DNA of 42,616 nucleotides from an uncultured Flavobacteriales bacterium. GTDB taxonomy: Bacteria > Bacteroidota > Bacteroidia > Flavobacteriales_E > Vicingaceae. The DNA is taken from NCBI GenBank assembly GCA_905479995.1, contig CAJQON010000038.1:1-42616 (forward strand), written 5' to 3'. The notes below the pieces were generated by a model. It did not search any database, was not told where the DNA came from, and saw nothing but the letters and a program-made list of their open reading frames with translations. Every line of letters begins with the position of its first letter. Position 1 is the stretch's first letter. Made by a program: the position numbers and the translations under genes. This document shows positions 32,626 through 39,676 of the stretch, one piece after another.

Positions 32626-33363
32626 TTAGTTTTTATTTGCCAACCGCTGAATTATATCTTTTTTTCGAGTTCTAGCTACACTAATTTTGTCACCATTATG
32701 CATTTCTAAAGATCCTCCACGGCCATTATTGTAGGCTTTTACGAAATCAATATTAATAATATGAGACTGGTGCACCCTTAAAAAAGTCTCCTTAGGCAAA
32801 AGCTCTTCAAACTCTTTCAAGTTTTTAGAAACAAACAGCATGGTCTCATCTTTAAAAAACACTTTGGAATAGTTTCCATCGGATTGACATCGAATTATTT
32901 CTGCTTCATAAGCATAACGGATGCCCTTAGCGTGCTTAATGACTATTTTTTTTGCACTTGTTGGATTGTTTAGGTTCTCCAAAAACACAGAAACATTTTC
33001 TGTTTTCCCTTCAATTTTCGCAATAGCCATTTGGAGGTCGGCAATATTAACGGGTTTAATTAAGTAGTCTAAAGCACTGTATTTTATAGCCTTTAAGGCA
33101 TATTTATCATAACTTGTTACAAAAATTACATGAAAATCAACATCTTTCATTTCTCGCAACATATCAAAACCAGATTTTTCGGGCATTTGAACATCTAAAA
33201 AAACTAAGCTAGGGTTAGTATCTTTTATTAATTGAATGCCTTGGTCGGCAGAATTGGCAAGGCCTAAAATGTTAATTTCGGTACAATACTTTTTTAAAAT
33301 ACCATAAAGGGCTTCTCTTACTTTTTTCTCATCATCAATAATTACAGCAGTAATAGGTGCCAT
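32626..33363 (-). CDS. LytTR-family response regulator
   Basis: A 245-residue transcription regulator. Residues 1-120 are a receiver domain: acidic pocket Asp10, Asp11; phospho-acceptor Asp57 in VFLDVQMPEKSG; Thr/Ser-containing VTSYDKYALKA; and Lys in YLIKPVN. Residues about 140-245 are a LytTR DNA-binding domain (IIRCQSDGNYSKVFF, LRVHQSHIINIDFV, SVARTRKKDI). The gene follows its probable kinase by 4 bases. Members bind paired direct repeats at promoters; targets are unknown here, and the adjacent CotH-like gene is a natural candidate. Confidence 0.93.
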   Translation of the reverse strand: MAPITAVIIDDEKKVREALYGILKKYCTEINILGLANSADQGIQLIKDTNPSLVFLDVQMPEKSGFDMLREMKDVDFHVIFVTSYDKYALKAIKYSALDYLIKPVNIADLQMAIAKIEGKTENVSVFLENLNNPTSAKKIVIKHAKGIRYAYEAEIIRCQSDGNYSKVFFKDETMLFVSKNLKEFEELLPKETFLRVHQSHIINIDFVKAYNNGRGGSLEMHNGDKISVARTRKKDIIQRLANKN

Positions 33364-33367
33364 TGGT

Positions 33368-34477
33368 TTAAAAATTTATAGGGATGTATAATTCTACCCG
33401 TGTTCCTGTGGGGGCATTTGTTTTAGTTAATAAATCGGTATATATAATTTTATACTTTTTTTTATGCTCCTTCCATAAAATATCTAAGCGTTTATTGGTA
33501 ACATTTAAACTATGCAGCGGCTGTTTTTTCTTTTCCGTTATAGGTTGTTTTTCCTTATGTTTTCTACCAACTCCATTATCTTCAATGGTACATTTAAGCG
33601 TTATATCATCTATCAAGTCAAGTTTTAAAAGAATTTTCCCTCCCTTTATTTTGTTAATTCCATGCCATATAGAATTTTCAAGAAAAGGCTGTATGAGCAG
33701 CGGAGGAATTGTAGCATTACCTACGTTTAAGTCCTCGTCAATTTCAATTATTAAATCCCAAGGGTTGTCCATTCGCATTTTTTCAATAGAAACATACGTG
33801 TTTAGTAAAGTAATAATTTCTTCAATAGAAACATAGTCGTTATATGACTGCTCGAAACTTAAGCGCATAAGTCTGCCAAAATCAGCTAAGTAATTTACAG
33901 CTTCTTCAGTGTTCTTATCTACTATAAATCCTTGTATAGAAGACAAACAGTTGGAAACAAAATGAGGGTTTATAACCGCTTGAAGTGCCCTTAATTCAAT
34001 GTTGTTCCGCTCTCTTTCTAAAGCAGCATTGGTAATAAGAAGTTCTTCTTTTTGCGCTTTTATAATTTCCAAAGATTTTTCTAGTGCCTTTCGGTTTTTC
34101 TCGGCCATCTTTGCGTAAGAGTCGAGTAAATAATCTTTCTCTTTTTCTTTGGAGTAATCGGTTACTGTTATAATAAACTCAGTGAGGGGAGACCCGGTGA
34201 ATTGGAGCTTTAATATTTTAGATCTTTTATTCTCTTTTATTTCACACTCAATACTGTAAGGTTTATTTTGCCCTAATTTTTTCTTTAGCCTTTCAAGGTT
34301 TACTTTACAAATTCGGTCAACAATTAAGTCCGTTTTAGTCTTTGCTGGAAACCAAGAAGTAAACATCTCATTCTCAAAAGTGGTCGTTAATTTGTCCCAA
34401 GAAACTATAGCAATTCCAATATTTCCATTTGAAATAAATTGATTGATTACTGCTATTTCGATAGTTTTATTAGACAA
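33368..34477 (-). CDS. Soluble LytS/YehU-type sensor histidine kinase with PAS-like N-terminus
   Basis: A 369-residue kinase without membrane segments. Residues 1-110 look like a PAS-type sensor domain. Residues 115-165 form a coiled coil (AEKNRKALEKSLEIIKAQKE). Then comes the His_kinase domain with the phospho-acceptor His172 in VINPHFVSNCLSS, the N box PPLLIQPFLENSIWHG and the G1 box IEDNGVGRKHKE. The start must be TTG 34477, 10 bases after the globin stop, because no ATG lies near. No haem-binding motif is visible in the kinase itself, so the co-encoded globin could supply the input. Phosphotransfer to the downstream LytTR regulator is expected. Confidence 0.88.
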   Translation of the reverse strand: MSNKTIEIAVINQFISNGNIGIAIVSWDKLTTTFENEMFTSWFPAKTKTDLIVDRICKVNLERLKKKLGQNKPYSIECEIKENKRSKILKLQFTGSPLTEFIITVTDYSKEKEKDYLLDSYAKMAEKNRKALEKSLEIIKAQKEELLITNAALERERNNIELRALQAVINPHFVSNCLSSIQGFIVDKNTEEAVNYLADFGRLMRLSFEQSYNDYVSIEEIITLLNTYVSIEKMRMDNPWDLIIEIDEDLNVGNATIPPLLIQPFLENSIWHGINKIKGGKILLKLDLIDDITLKCTIEDNGVGRKHKEKQPITEKKKQPLHSLNVTNKRLDILWKEHKKKYKIIYTDLLTKTNAPTGTRVELYIPINF

Positions 34478-34487
34478 GTTATACTTT

Positions 34488-34847
34488 TTAAGTAACTACA
34501 ATAAATTCACGTTTGCTTTCAAAGGCTTCAGATATGGTTACAACATGCTCTTCCGATAATTCGAAATCCTCTAGTGTTTCTTCCAAGCAACTTTTAGTTA
34601 AATTAAACTGAGAGTCGTTAATGTTTAGTCTTAAATGAACTCGCTTTAATTCTTCATCGGTATATGAAGCAGGGCCACCTAAAAGCATGGCAAAAAACTT
34701 TGTTTGATGATCAATGAGGCTTTCCATGTTAACCTTTTCAAAGAGGGTAGCTAATTCTTCTTCTTCTAATACGTTGTCGTAAAAAGAAGAAATTAATTTT
34801 CTGACAGAAGAGAACCCTCCTAATTGATCATAAATTGAAGTAGACAT
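34488..34847 (-). CDS. Group 1 truncated haemoglobin
   Basis: A 119-residue single-domain globin with the 2-over-2 fold pattern: SIYDQLGG at the start, Tyr23 at the B10 position (SSFYDNVL), HQTKFFAMLLGGPASY, and the proximal His71 (F8) in LKRVHLRLNI. Such proteins bind O2, NO or CO; many detoxify NO. It is the first gene of a three-gene unit with a histidine kinase 10 bases downstream and a LytTR regulator after that, which hints at a sensing rather than purely protective role (inference). A -7 box lies 57 bases upstream. Confidence 0.88.
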   Translation of the reverse strand: MSTSIYDQLGGFSSVRKLISSFYDNVLEEEELATLFEKVNMESLIDHQTKFFAMLLGGPASYTDEELKRVHLRLNINDSQFNLTKSCLEETLEDFELSEEHVVTISEAFESKREFIVVT

Positions 34848-34903
34848 AAAACTTAAAAAGTTAGTAATTTTTAGACATTTTTTAACAAGATAATTTAAAA
34901 ATT

Positions 34904-34911
34904 CAAATATA
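34904..34911 (-). promoter_or_regulatory. Candidate -7 box of the globin-kinase-regulator operon
   Basis: Minus-strand TATATTTG, exact TAnnTTTG match, 56 bases before ATG 34847. No -33 TTG at 17-23 bases. Confidence 0.4.
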
Positions 34912-34983
34912 GCTAATAAAGTTATTTGGCGCTTTTTGTGTTCTATAATTTGTTATTTGTGTCAAAATCGATGAGATATGGGT

Positions 34984-34999
34984 GTTTTACATGTAAAAC
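34984..34999. promoter_or_regulatory. Perfect 16-base palindrome in the divergent spacer
   Basis: GTTTTACATGTAAAAC equals its own reverse complement. It lies between the globin operon and the large T9SS gene (spacer 34848-35122) and looks like a dimeric-regulator site. By my estimate about one perfect 16-base palindrome is expected by chance in a window of this size and composition, so position is the main argument. Confidence 0.35.
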
Positions 35000-35122
35000 T
35001 GTTGATTATTCCCAAATTTACTCAAAAAGTACCCAATGGATAAGTGGATTGACATCTATTGTGCTCTGGCATTGGAAGAATCGTAATATTATTCATTATC
35101 AAAACTTACCAATACTACTATC

Positions 35123-38100
35123 ATGGAAAAAACAGGGATAATTTGGACGCTACTTTTACTCTTTTCAATTTCAACTACAAATGCTCAAACCACAATGTAC
35201 GCACGCTCTAATGGCAATTGGAACGATGCTGCTGCAGGCTCCGGAACATGGTCAACTGTGTCTCCAGGAGGTGTTGCTTGTGGATTAGTTCCAACGGCTG
35301 TGGATGTTGTTATAATAGATGGGTACACCGTTACAGTAGCAGTTCCTGGCGATTGTAAAGATTTAACTATAGAGTCGGGAAGTGCTTTAAGCATAGACAA
35401 TAATAGAGGGATTCGATTTAATAATAGCGGAACTATAACTTTAAAAAATGGAGGTTCAATTGCACATAGTGGAGCTGGATCTAATGCCTATTTTTATTTT
35501 GAGTCTGGAGCACCTTCAATGATTATTGAGTCTGGTTTTACGTTTAATATAGATGACATTGGAATAGCTGCCAATGATTCTTTAACAATAAGTGGAGCTG
35601 GAGATTTAACATTAACAGATGATTTTAGTTTTTATGCTGCAAATGCTTATGTAACGAATAATCTTACGGGAAATTTTAATCTAACTGGCCCTTCAGCATC
35701 TAGTTTATGGTATAAAAATAGCTCAAGTGGTTGCACATTTATAAACAATGGCCCAATGTTTTGTGACCGATACCTCTATTTTCAAGCTCCGAATTCGGTA
35801 TTTATTAATAGTAGTACAGTTAACTTAACTAGTGCAACTTATGGTATTGGAATGACCTCTGGAGATGCTACTGGAACAATAATAACCAATCAAGCATCAG
35901 GAACCATTGATATTGCTGGATCGTTTGCGGCATCCAACAATCAAATGACGTTTAATAATTACGGAACCTTAGATTTAGAAGGAGATTTAAATGGTTGGTC
36001 TGGCTCGGCACCGAGTGAGTTTCATAATTTTAGTGGAGCATCGTTTTATTTTGGAGGAACAGGCAATTTTTATGGTGATTTTTATGCCAATTATAACGGA
36101 AATTTAGTGGAATTTGACAATACAACCACCTTACAAAATGAATTGATTGATCCAGAAGACAATTATTGGAACATTACCTTTTCTGGTTTTCAAAAGCAAA
36201 TGAAAAGTAGCTTTTCTGTTAAAGGAGATTGTAATATAGAAACGAATGTTTATTTAACCGTTACTAGAAACATTACCATGGATAATGGCGGAACAATAAC
36301 TATTGGAAGCGGTGGCTCATTAACCACAAGTACAGGATCTGGAACGGTAAATTTTGCCAATGGATATACATATGAGATGGTAATTGATGATGCAACAACA
36401 GGTTATGAGTGGGATTACATTAAGGTGTATGATGATGTAACGCTTAACATAAGTGGTGCAGGAAAAATCTTATTGGATAATGATATAAGCTTTGAAGGAA
36501 ACAACAGTACTGTAACTAATAATCTAATAGGAAACCATACTATTAATAGAGATATTTGGTTTACACCTACAGTTTCAGGGAATGAATTTGTTAATAATGA
36601 GCCAATTACAATCAACGATGACATTACTTGGAATGGATCAAACAATACTGTTACTAATAATGATTCTATTATATTGGTTAATGATTTGTTATTTAATGAT
36701 ACCTCTGGATATTTAAACAACAATATTGGCGGGGTAATTCTTTGTGGAGATGATATTAATTTTAATGCGAGTACTAAAAATAAAGTAAACAATGCAGGAA
36801 CTTTAATTGCTAACGGAAACGGAACAGGAGGGATTTTTTATTCAGGATTATTTGACACAATTGTTAATTCAGGAACACTAACCACTTTAGAAAAATTAAA
36901 AGTTGATGGAGATACAAATGATGACAATGTGTTTATTAATAGTTCAGGAGGGCTGCTTAATGTTTCAGGAGATTTTCAATTAAACGATGCTGATTTTATA
37001 TTTGACAATTCAGGGACATTTAATTTAACAGGACGTTTTGATGATATGGGAGGTGTAGAAGCCTTTTATAATAGAGCAGGAGCAGTAGTAAATTATTATG
37101 GAACACACAATGTAAATATAAACACAGAGTTATCTTTATATGCCAACTATTCAGGCAACTCTTTTAATTATTTAGGGGCTGCAGCACAAGATGTAGTAGT
37201 GCCAAAAGATGCTTACTGGAATTTAACTTTAGGAGGGTCTGGAATTAAAGAAACACAAGGAAACTTAGATGTTAATGGAAATGTTTTAATAATAGGAACG
37301 GCCGATTTTGATGCCAATACGAACAATGATGCTATTACTATAGCTGGAAACTGGACCTCTACCGCTACTTTTAACGAAGGAACTGAATTGGTAACTTTTG
37401 ATGGTACTGCTGATCAAACAATTAATACAGCTGGTGGCGAAACCTTTTACAATTGGACCATAAATAAAGCTTCAGGTAAAGTAATAATGGATACGGATGT
37501 GGATTTAACAAATGTATTGACATTAACCGCTGGTGCCTGTGACCTTAATTCCAACACACTAACCTTAAACCTACAAAACACAGCGGCAATATTGCGTACA
37601 GCAGGATATGTCATCAGCGATCAAACAGACAACTCAAGCAAACTAGTTAGAAACATTGGATCCACCATGGATACTTTTCTGTATCCTTTTGGAAAGTCAG
37701 ATGGCGTATATATCCCATTTAGTTTAGTAGCTACCTCGGGGGATTTGGGATATGTTACGCTATCTACTTATGCAACAGGATCTAATAATTTGCCTTGGCC
37801 TACCGCACCAGATGTCGTGGCCAATTTAAATAGTGTAATCAATGCTTTGCCCGACAATAGAGACAACACGATAGATCGATTTTGGCAAATTGACAAATCT
37901 GGACCATCTGGAACGGCCAACCTTAACTTTAGCTATTCGCAAACTGAAGTAAGTGGGAATGTTTCGGCAAGTGAAAATTTGTTGGAAGCACAACGATACA
38001 ATACTTCTACCAATAAATGGGAGCAGGCAATTGCAGCACAAACTGCCAATGCCACCAACAACACTGTTCAGGTTCTTGGCGTAAGTTCATTTTCGCCATG

Positions 38101-38704
38101 GAGTTTGGCCATATCTAGCGCTCCACTACCAATTACATTAGTAGAATTTAATGCCATTTTAAGAGACAACGAAACAGAGTTAACTTGGGCCACTTCAGCA
38201 CAAATAAACAATGATTTCTTTACCTTAGAAAAAAGTACCGATGCCAAAACTTTTGTACCGTTTGCTACCATAGCAGGAGCAGGAACCAACAACAGTTTGT
38301 TGAGTTATTATGAACGAGATTATGAAGTAGCAGACGGAATAACTTATTACCGATTAAAACAAACCGATTTTAATGGAGATTATACTTACTCTAACATTGT
38401 TCCTGTAAATAAAACAGTAGAATTAATGGCTTTTAATGTTTTTCCAAACCCAGCCAAATGGGATAATTTACATGTGAAGATAGAGGGAGAATTAAAGGAA
38501 GACATCTTAATAATAATAAGAAATATACAAGGAAAAGAATGCTATTCTAAGCTATTGCCAGCTGAAGAAGGATTAAATGAATATGTGTTAAAACCACCTT
38601 ATGAACTGGCTCCTGGACCATACATTATAATTGGTTCTTCGAGTAATAAACTCTTTAATACCAAGCTTATTATTACAGGAAATAGTGAAGCAAATAACCG
38701 ATAA
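35123..38704 (+). CDS. Large secreted beta-rich surface protein with T9SS type A tail
   Basis: A 1193-residue exported protein. The signal peptide ends at ISTTNAQ. Residues 25-100 form the common opening YARSNGNWND to VDVVIIDGYTV seen in T9SS surface proteins. Residues 100-800 are a long series of short Asn/Gly/Asp-rich strands with NNTVTNN and ISGAGxLxLxxD motifs, probably a beta-helix or solenoid. Two regions resemble each other: about 301-355 (DFYANYNGN to YWNITFSG) and 648-705 (LYANYSGN to YWNLTLGG). Residues about 1000-1090 are a fibronectin-like LVEFNA to YYRLKQTDFNG module, and 1104-1193 a type A tail (VFPNPAKWDNL). No enzyme motif is seen. Confidence 0.85.
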   Translation: MEKTGIIWTLLLLFSISTTNAQTTMYARSNGNWNDAAAGSGTWSTVSPGGVACGLVPTAVDVVIIDGYTVTVAVPGDCKDLTIESGSALSIDNNRGIRFNNSGTITLKNGGSIAHSGAGSNAYFYFESGAPSMIIESGFTFNIDDIGIAANDSLTISGAGDLTLTDDFSFYAANAYVTNNLTGNFNLTGPSASSLWYKNSSSGCTFINNGPMFCDRYLYFQAPNSVFINSSTVNLTSATYGIGMTSGDATGTIITNQASGTIDIAGSFAASNNQMTFNNYGTLDLEGDLNGWSGSAPSEFHNFSGASFYFGGTGNFYGDFYANYNGNLVEFDNTTTLQNELIDPEDNYWNITFSGFQKQMKSSFSVKGDCNIETNVYLTVTRNITMDNGGTITIGSGGSLTTSTGSGTVNFANGYTYEMVIDDATTGYEWDYIKVYDDVTLNISGAGKILLDNDISFEGNNSTVTNNLIGNHTINRDIWFTPTVSGNEFVNNEPITINDDITWNGSNNTVTNNDSIILVNDLLFNDTSGYLNNNIGGVILCGDDINFNASTKNKVNNAGTLIANGNGTGGIFYSGLFDTIVNSGTLTTLEKLKVDGDTNDDNVFINSSGGLLNVSGDFQLNDADFIFDNSGTFNLTGRFDDMGGVEAFYNRAGAVVNYYGTHNVNINTELSLYANYSGNSFNYLGAAAQDVVVPKDAYWNLTLGGSGIKETQGNLDVNGNVLIIGTADFDANTNNDAITIAGNWTSTATFNEGTELVTFDGTADQTINTAGGETFYNWTINKASGKVIMDTDVDLTNVLTLTAGACDLNSNTLTLNLQNTAAILRTAGYVISDQTDNSSKLVRNIGSTMDTFLYPFGKSDGVYIPFSLVATSGDLGYVTLSTYATGSNNLPWPTAPDVVANLNSVINALPDNRDNTIDRFWQIDKSGPSGTANLNFSYSQTEVSGNVSASENLLEAQRYNTSTNKWEQAIAAQTANATNNTVQVLGVSSFSPWSLAISSAPLPITLVEFNAILRDNETELTWATSAQINNDFFTLEKSTDAKTFVPFATIAGAGTNNSLLSYYERDYEVADGITYYRLKQTDFNGDYTYSNIVPVNKTVELMAFNVFPNPAKWDNLHVKIEGELKEDILIIIRNIQGKECYSKLLPAEEGLNEYVLKPPYELAPGPYIIIGSSSNKLFNTKLIITGNSEANNR

Positions 38705-38720
38705 TTAGCACCTAAATTTT

Positions 38721-38757
38721 AAATGGGCTAGTTGTATAAAAAAGCCCGTTTATTTTA
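38721..38757 (+). terminator. Probable terminator after the large T9SS gene
   Basis: AAATGGGCT (38721-38729) pairs with AGCCCGTTT (38743-38751) with one G-T pair and a 13-base loop, followed by TTTATTTT-like sequence. It sits between convergent genes. Confidence 0.6.
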
Positions 38758-39174
38758 AGCGTTTTCGAGTTTTACAAAAGCAACTAACTGTCCTTTATCG
38801 CACGATTTTAATCCAAATGCTTCATAAAACCCCCTTGTTTCAGCGTTGTCATCAGTTAGCAGCACCTTTTGACGTACGTTATTAAACTGACTCATGGTTT
38901 TACGCATTAATTCCGACCCAATTTTATTTCTTTTATAAGCTTTTAGCACCAAAATATCTTGAATGTATGCTATTGTAACTCCATCGCCAACCACTCTTAT
39001 TAGCCCAACTAGTTTATCCTCATCATAAGCTGTTAAAACATACAAGGAATTTTTAATTGCTTCACATAAAGTTGTAGGATTATTAGTATAAGCCCCCCAA
39101 CCAGCATCATTGTATAAGTTTAACAACTGGTTTTGGTCAATACTTTTATCATTTAGCCAGGTAATCTCCATCAT
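38755..39174 (-). CDS. GNAT family N-acetyltransferase
   Basis: A 139-residue acyl-CoA-dependent acetyltransferase of the GNAT fold. DKLVGLIRVVGDG and TIAYIQDILVLKAYKRNKIGSELM give motif A with the RNKIGS pyrophosphate loop, and NAETRGFYEAFGL is motif B. The substrate cannot be read. Two adjacent ATG codons (39174 and 39171) are possible starts. It is a single-gene unit, convergent with the large T9SS gene. The G-rich tandem array begins about 140 bases upstream of it. Confidence 0.88.
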   Translation of the reverse strand: MMEITWLNDKSIDQNQLLNLYNDAGWGAYTNNPTTLCEAIKNSLYVLTAYDEDKLVGLIRVVGDGVTIAYIQDILVLKAYKRNKIGSELMRKTMSQFNNVRQKVLLTDDNAETRGFYEAFGLKSCDKGQLVAFVKLENA

Positions 39175-39196
39175 TGTTGTTGGGTTAAAGCGCGCT

Positions 39197-39204
39197 CAAA
39201 TGTA
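39197..39204 (-). promoter_or_regulatory. Candidate -7 box of the GNAT gene
   Basis: Minus-strand TACATTTG, exact TAnnTTTG match, 22 bases before ATG 39174. No clear -33 TTG. Confidence 0.4.
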
Positions 39205-39316
39205 ATAATTCAAGGAGACTTTAAATGATTTTATTGAGCTTAAACAATACATAGAGTTGCGAGTAAAAGCCTCTTGCTTTAGCTTAGTGTGGTTGTTTTA
39301 GCGCTATATAATGAAT

Positions 39317-39560
39317 GGTAATAGGTTCTAAACGGGCAGGTACCATATTGCAAACAGGGATATACCAGGCTTGGAACGGGGGTATACCAGGTTTGAAACC
39401 AGGGGTTAATAGGTTTAGAACGGGGGTATACCAGGTTCCGAAGGGGGGGGTTACCAGGTTTGGAACGGGGGTATATCAGGTTTGGAACGTGGGGTATACC
39501 AGGTTTAGAACCAGGGGTTAATAGGTTCCAAACGAGGGAATAGGTCGTGTAGAACGTGGA
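39317..39560. repeat. G-rich degenerate tandem array, about 11 copies of a 22-23 base unit
   Basis: Approximate unit GGTATACCAGGTTTGGAACG plus a G run. Two unit types occur: one with TATACCAGG, one with TTAATAGG. A longer block is duplicated: 39383-39422 and 39495-39534 match at 35 of 40 bases, offset 112 (five units). Eight runs of three or more G lie on the plus strand, the longest of eight G at 39443-39450. The array fills much of a 502-base spacer (39175-39676) without a convincing gene, and its composition is far richer in G than its surroundings. Confidence 0.85.
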
Positions 39561-39620
39561 TAAAGGTACTTGGAAGCTAACCCTTATAAAAATAGTGACA
39601 ATATTATATTATTGGATAGG

Positions 39621-39647
39621 CGTATAATTATACGGATAACTAGTTAT
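39621..39647. repeat. Two adjacent perfect palindromes
   Basis: CGTATAATTATACG (39621-39634) and ATAACTAGTTAT (39636-39647), each its own reverse complement, are separated by one base. They lie between the G-rich array and the 3' end of the metalloprotease gene. No T-run follows, so a terminator is unlikely. Confidence 0.5.
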
Positions 39648-39676
39648 GCCAATAGCTAAATAAGTTTAAGAAATAA

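Noticed and set aside
34926-35141. 71-codon plus-strand frame in the spacer upstream of the large T9SS gene
   Set aside because: It overlaps the true signal peptide in another frame, has no plausible protein character and covers the palindromic region.
39315-39521. Open frame of 68 codons across the G-rich array with a 15-residue periodicity
   Set aside because: The period comes from two 22-23 base units adding up to about 45 bases. There is no signal peptide, start context or recognisable protein, so it is a by-product of the repeat.
39315-39560. CRISPR array
   Set aside because: There are no constant repeats with unique spacers; the units are head-to-tail and degenerate, and no cas gene is present.
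39621-39647. Terminator for the metalloprotease gene
   Set aside because: Both palindromes are AT-rich with no loop and no T-run on the relevant strand.
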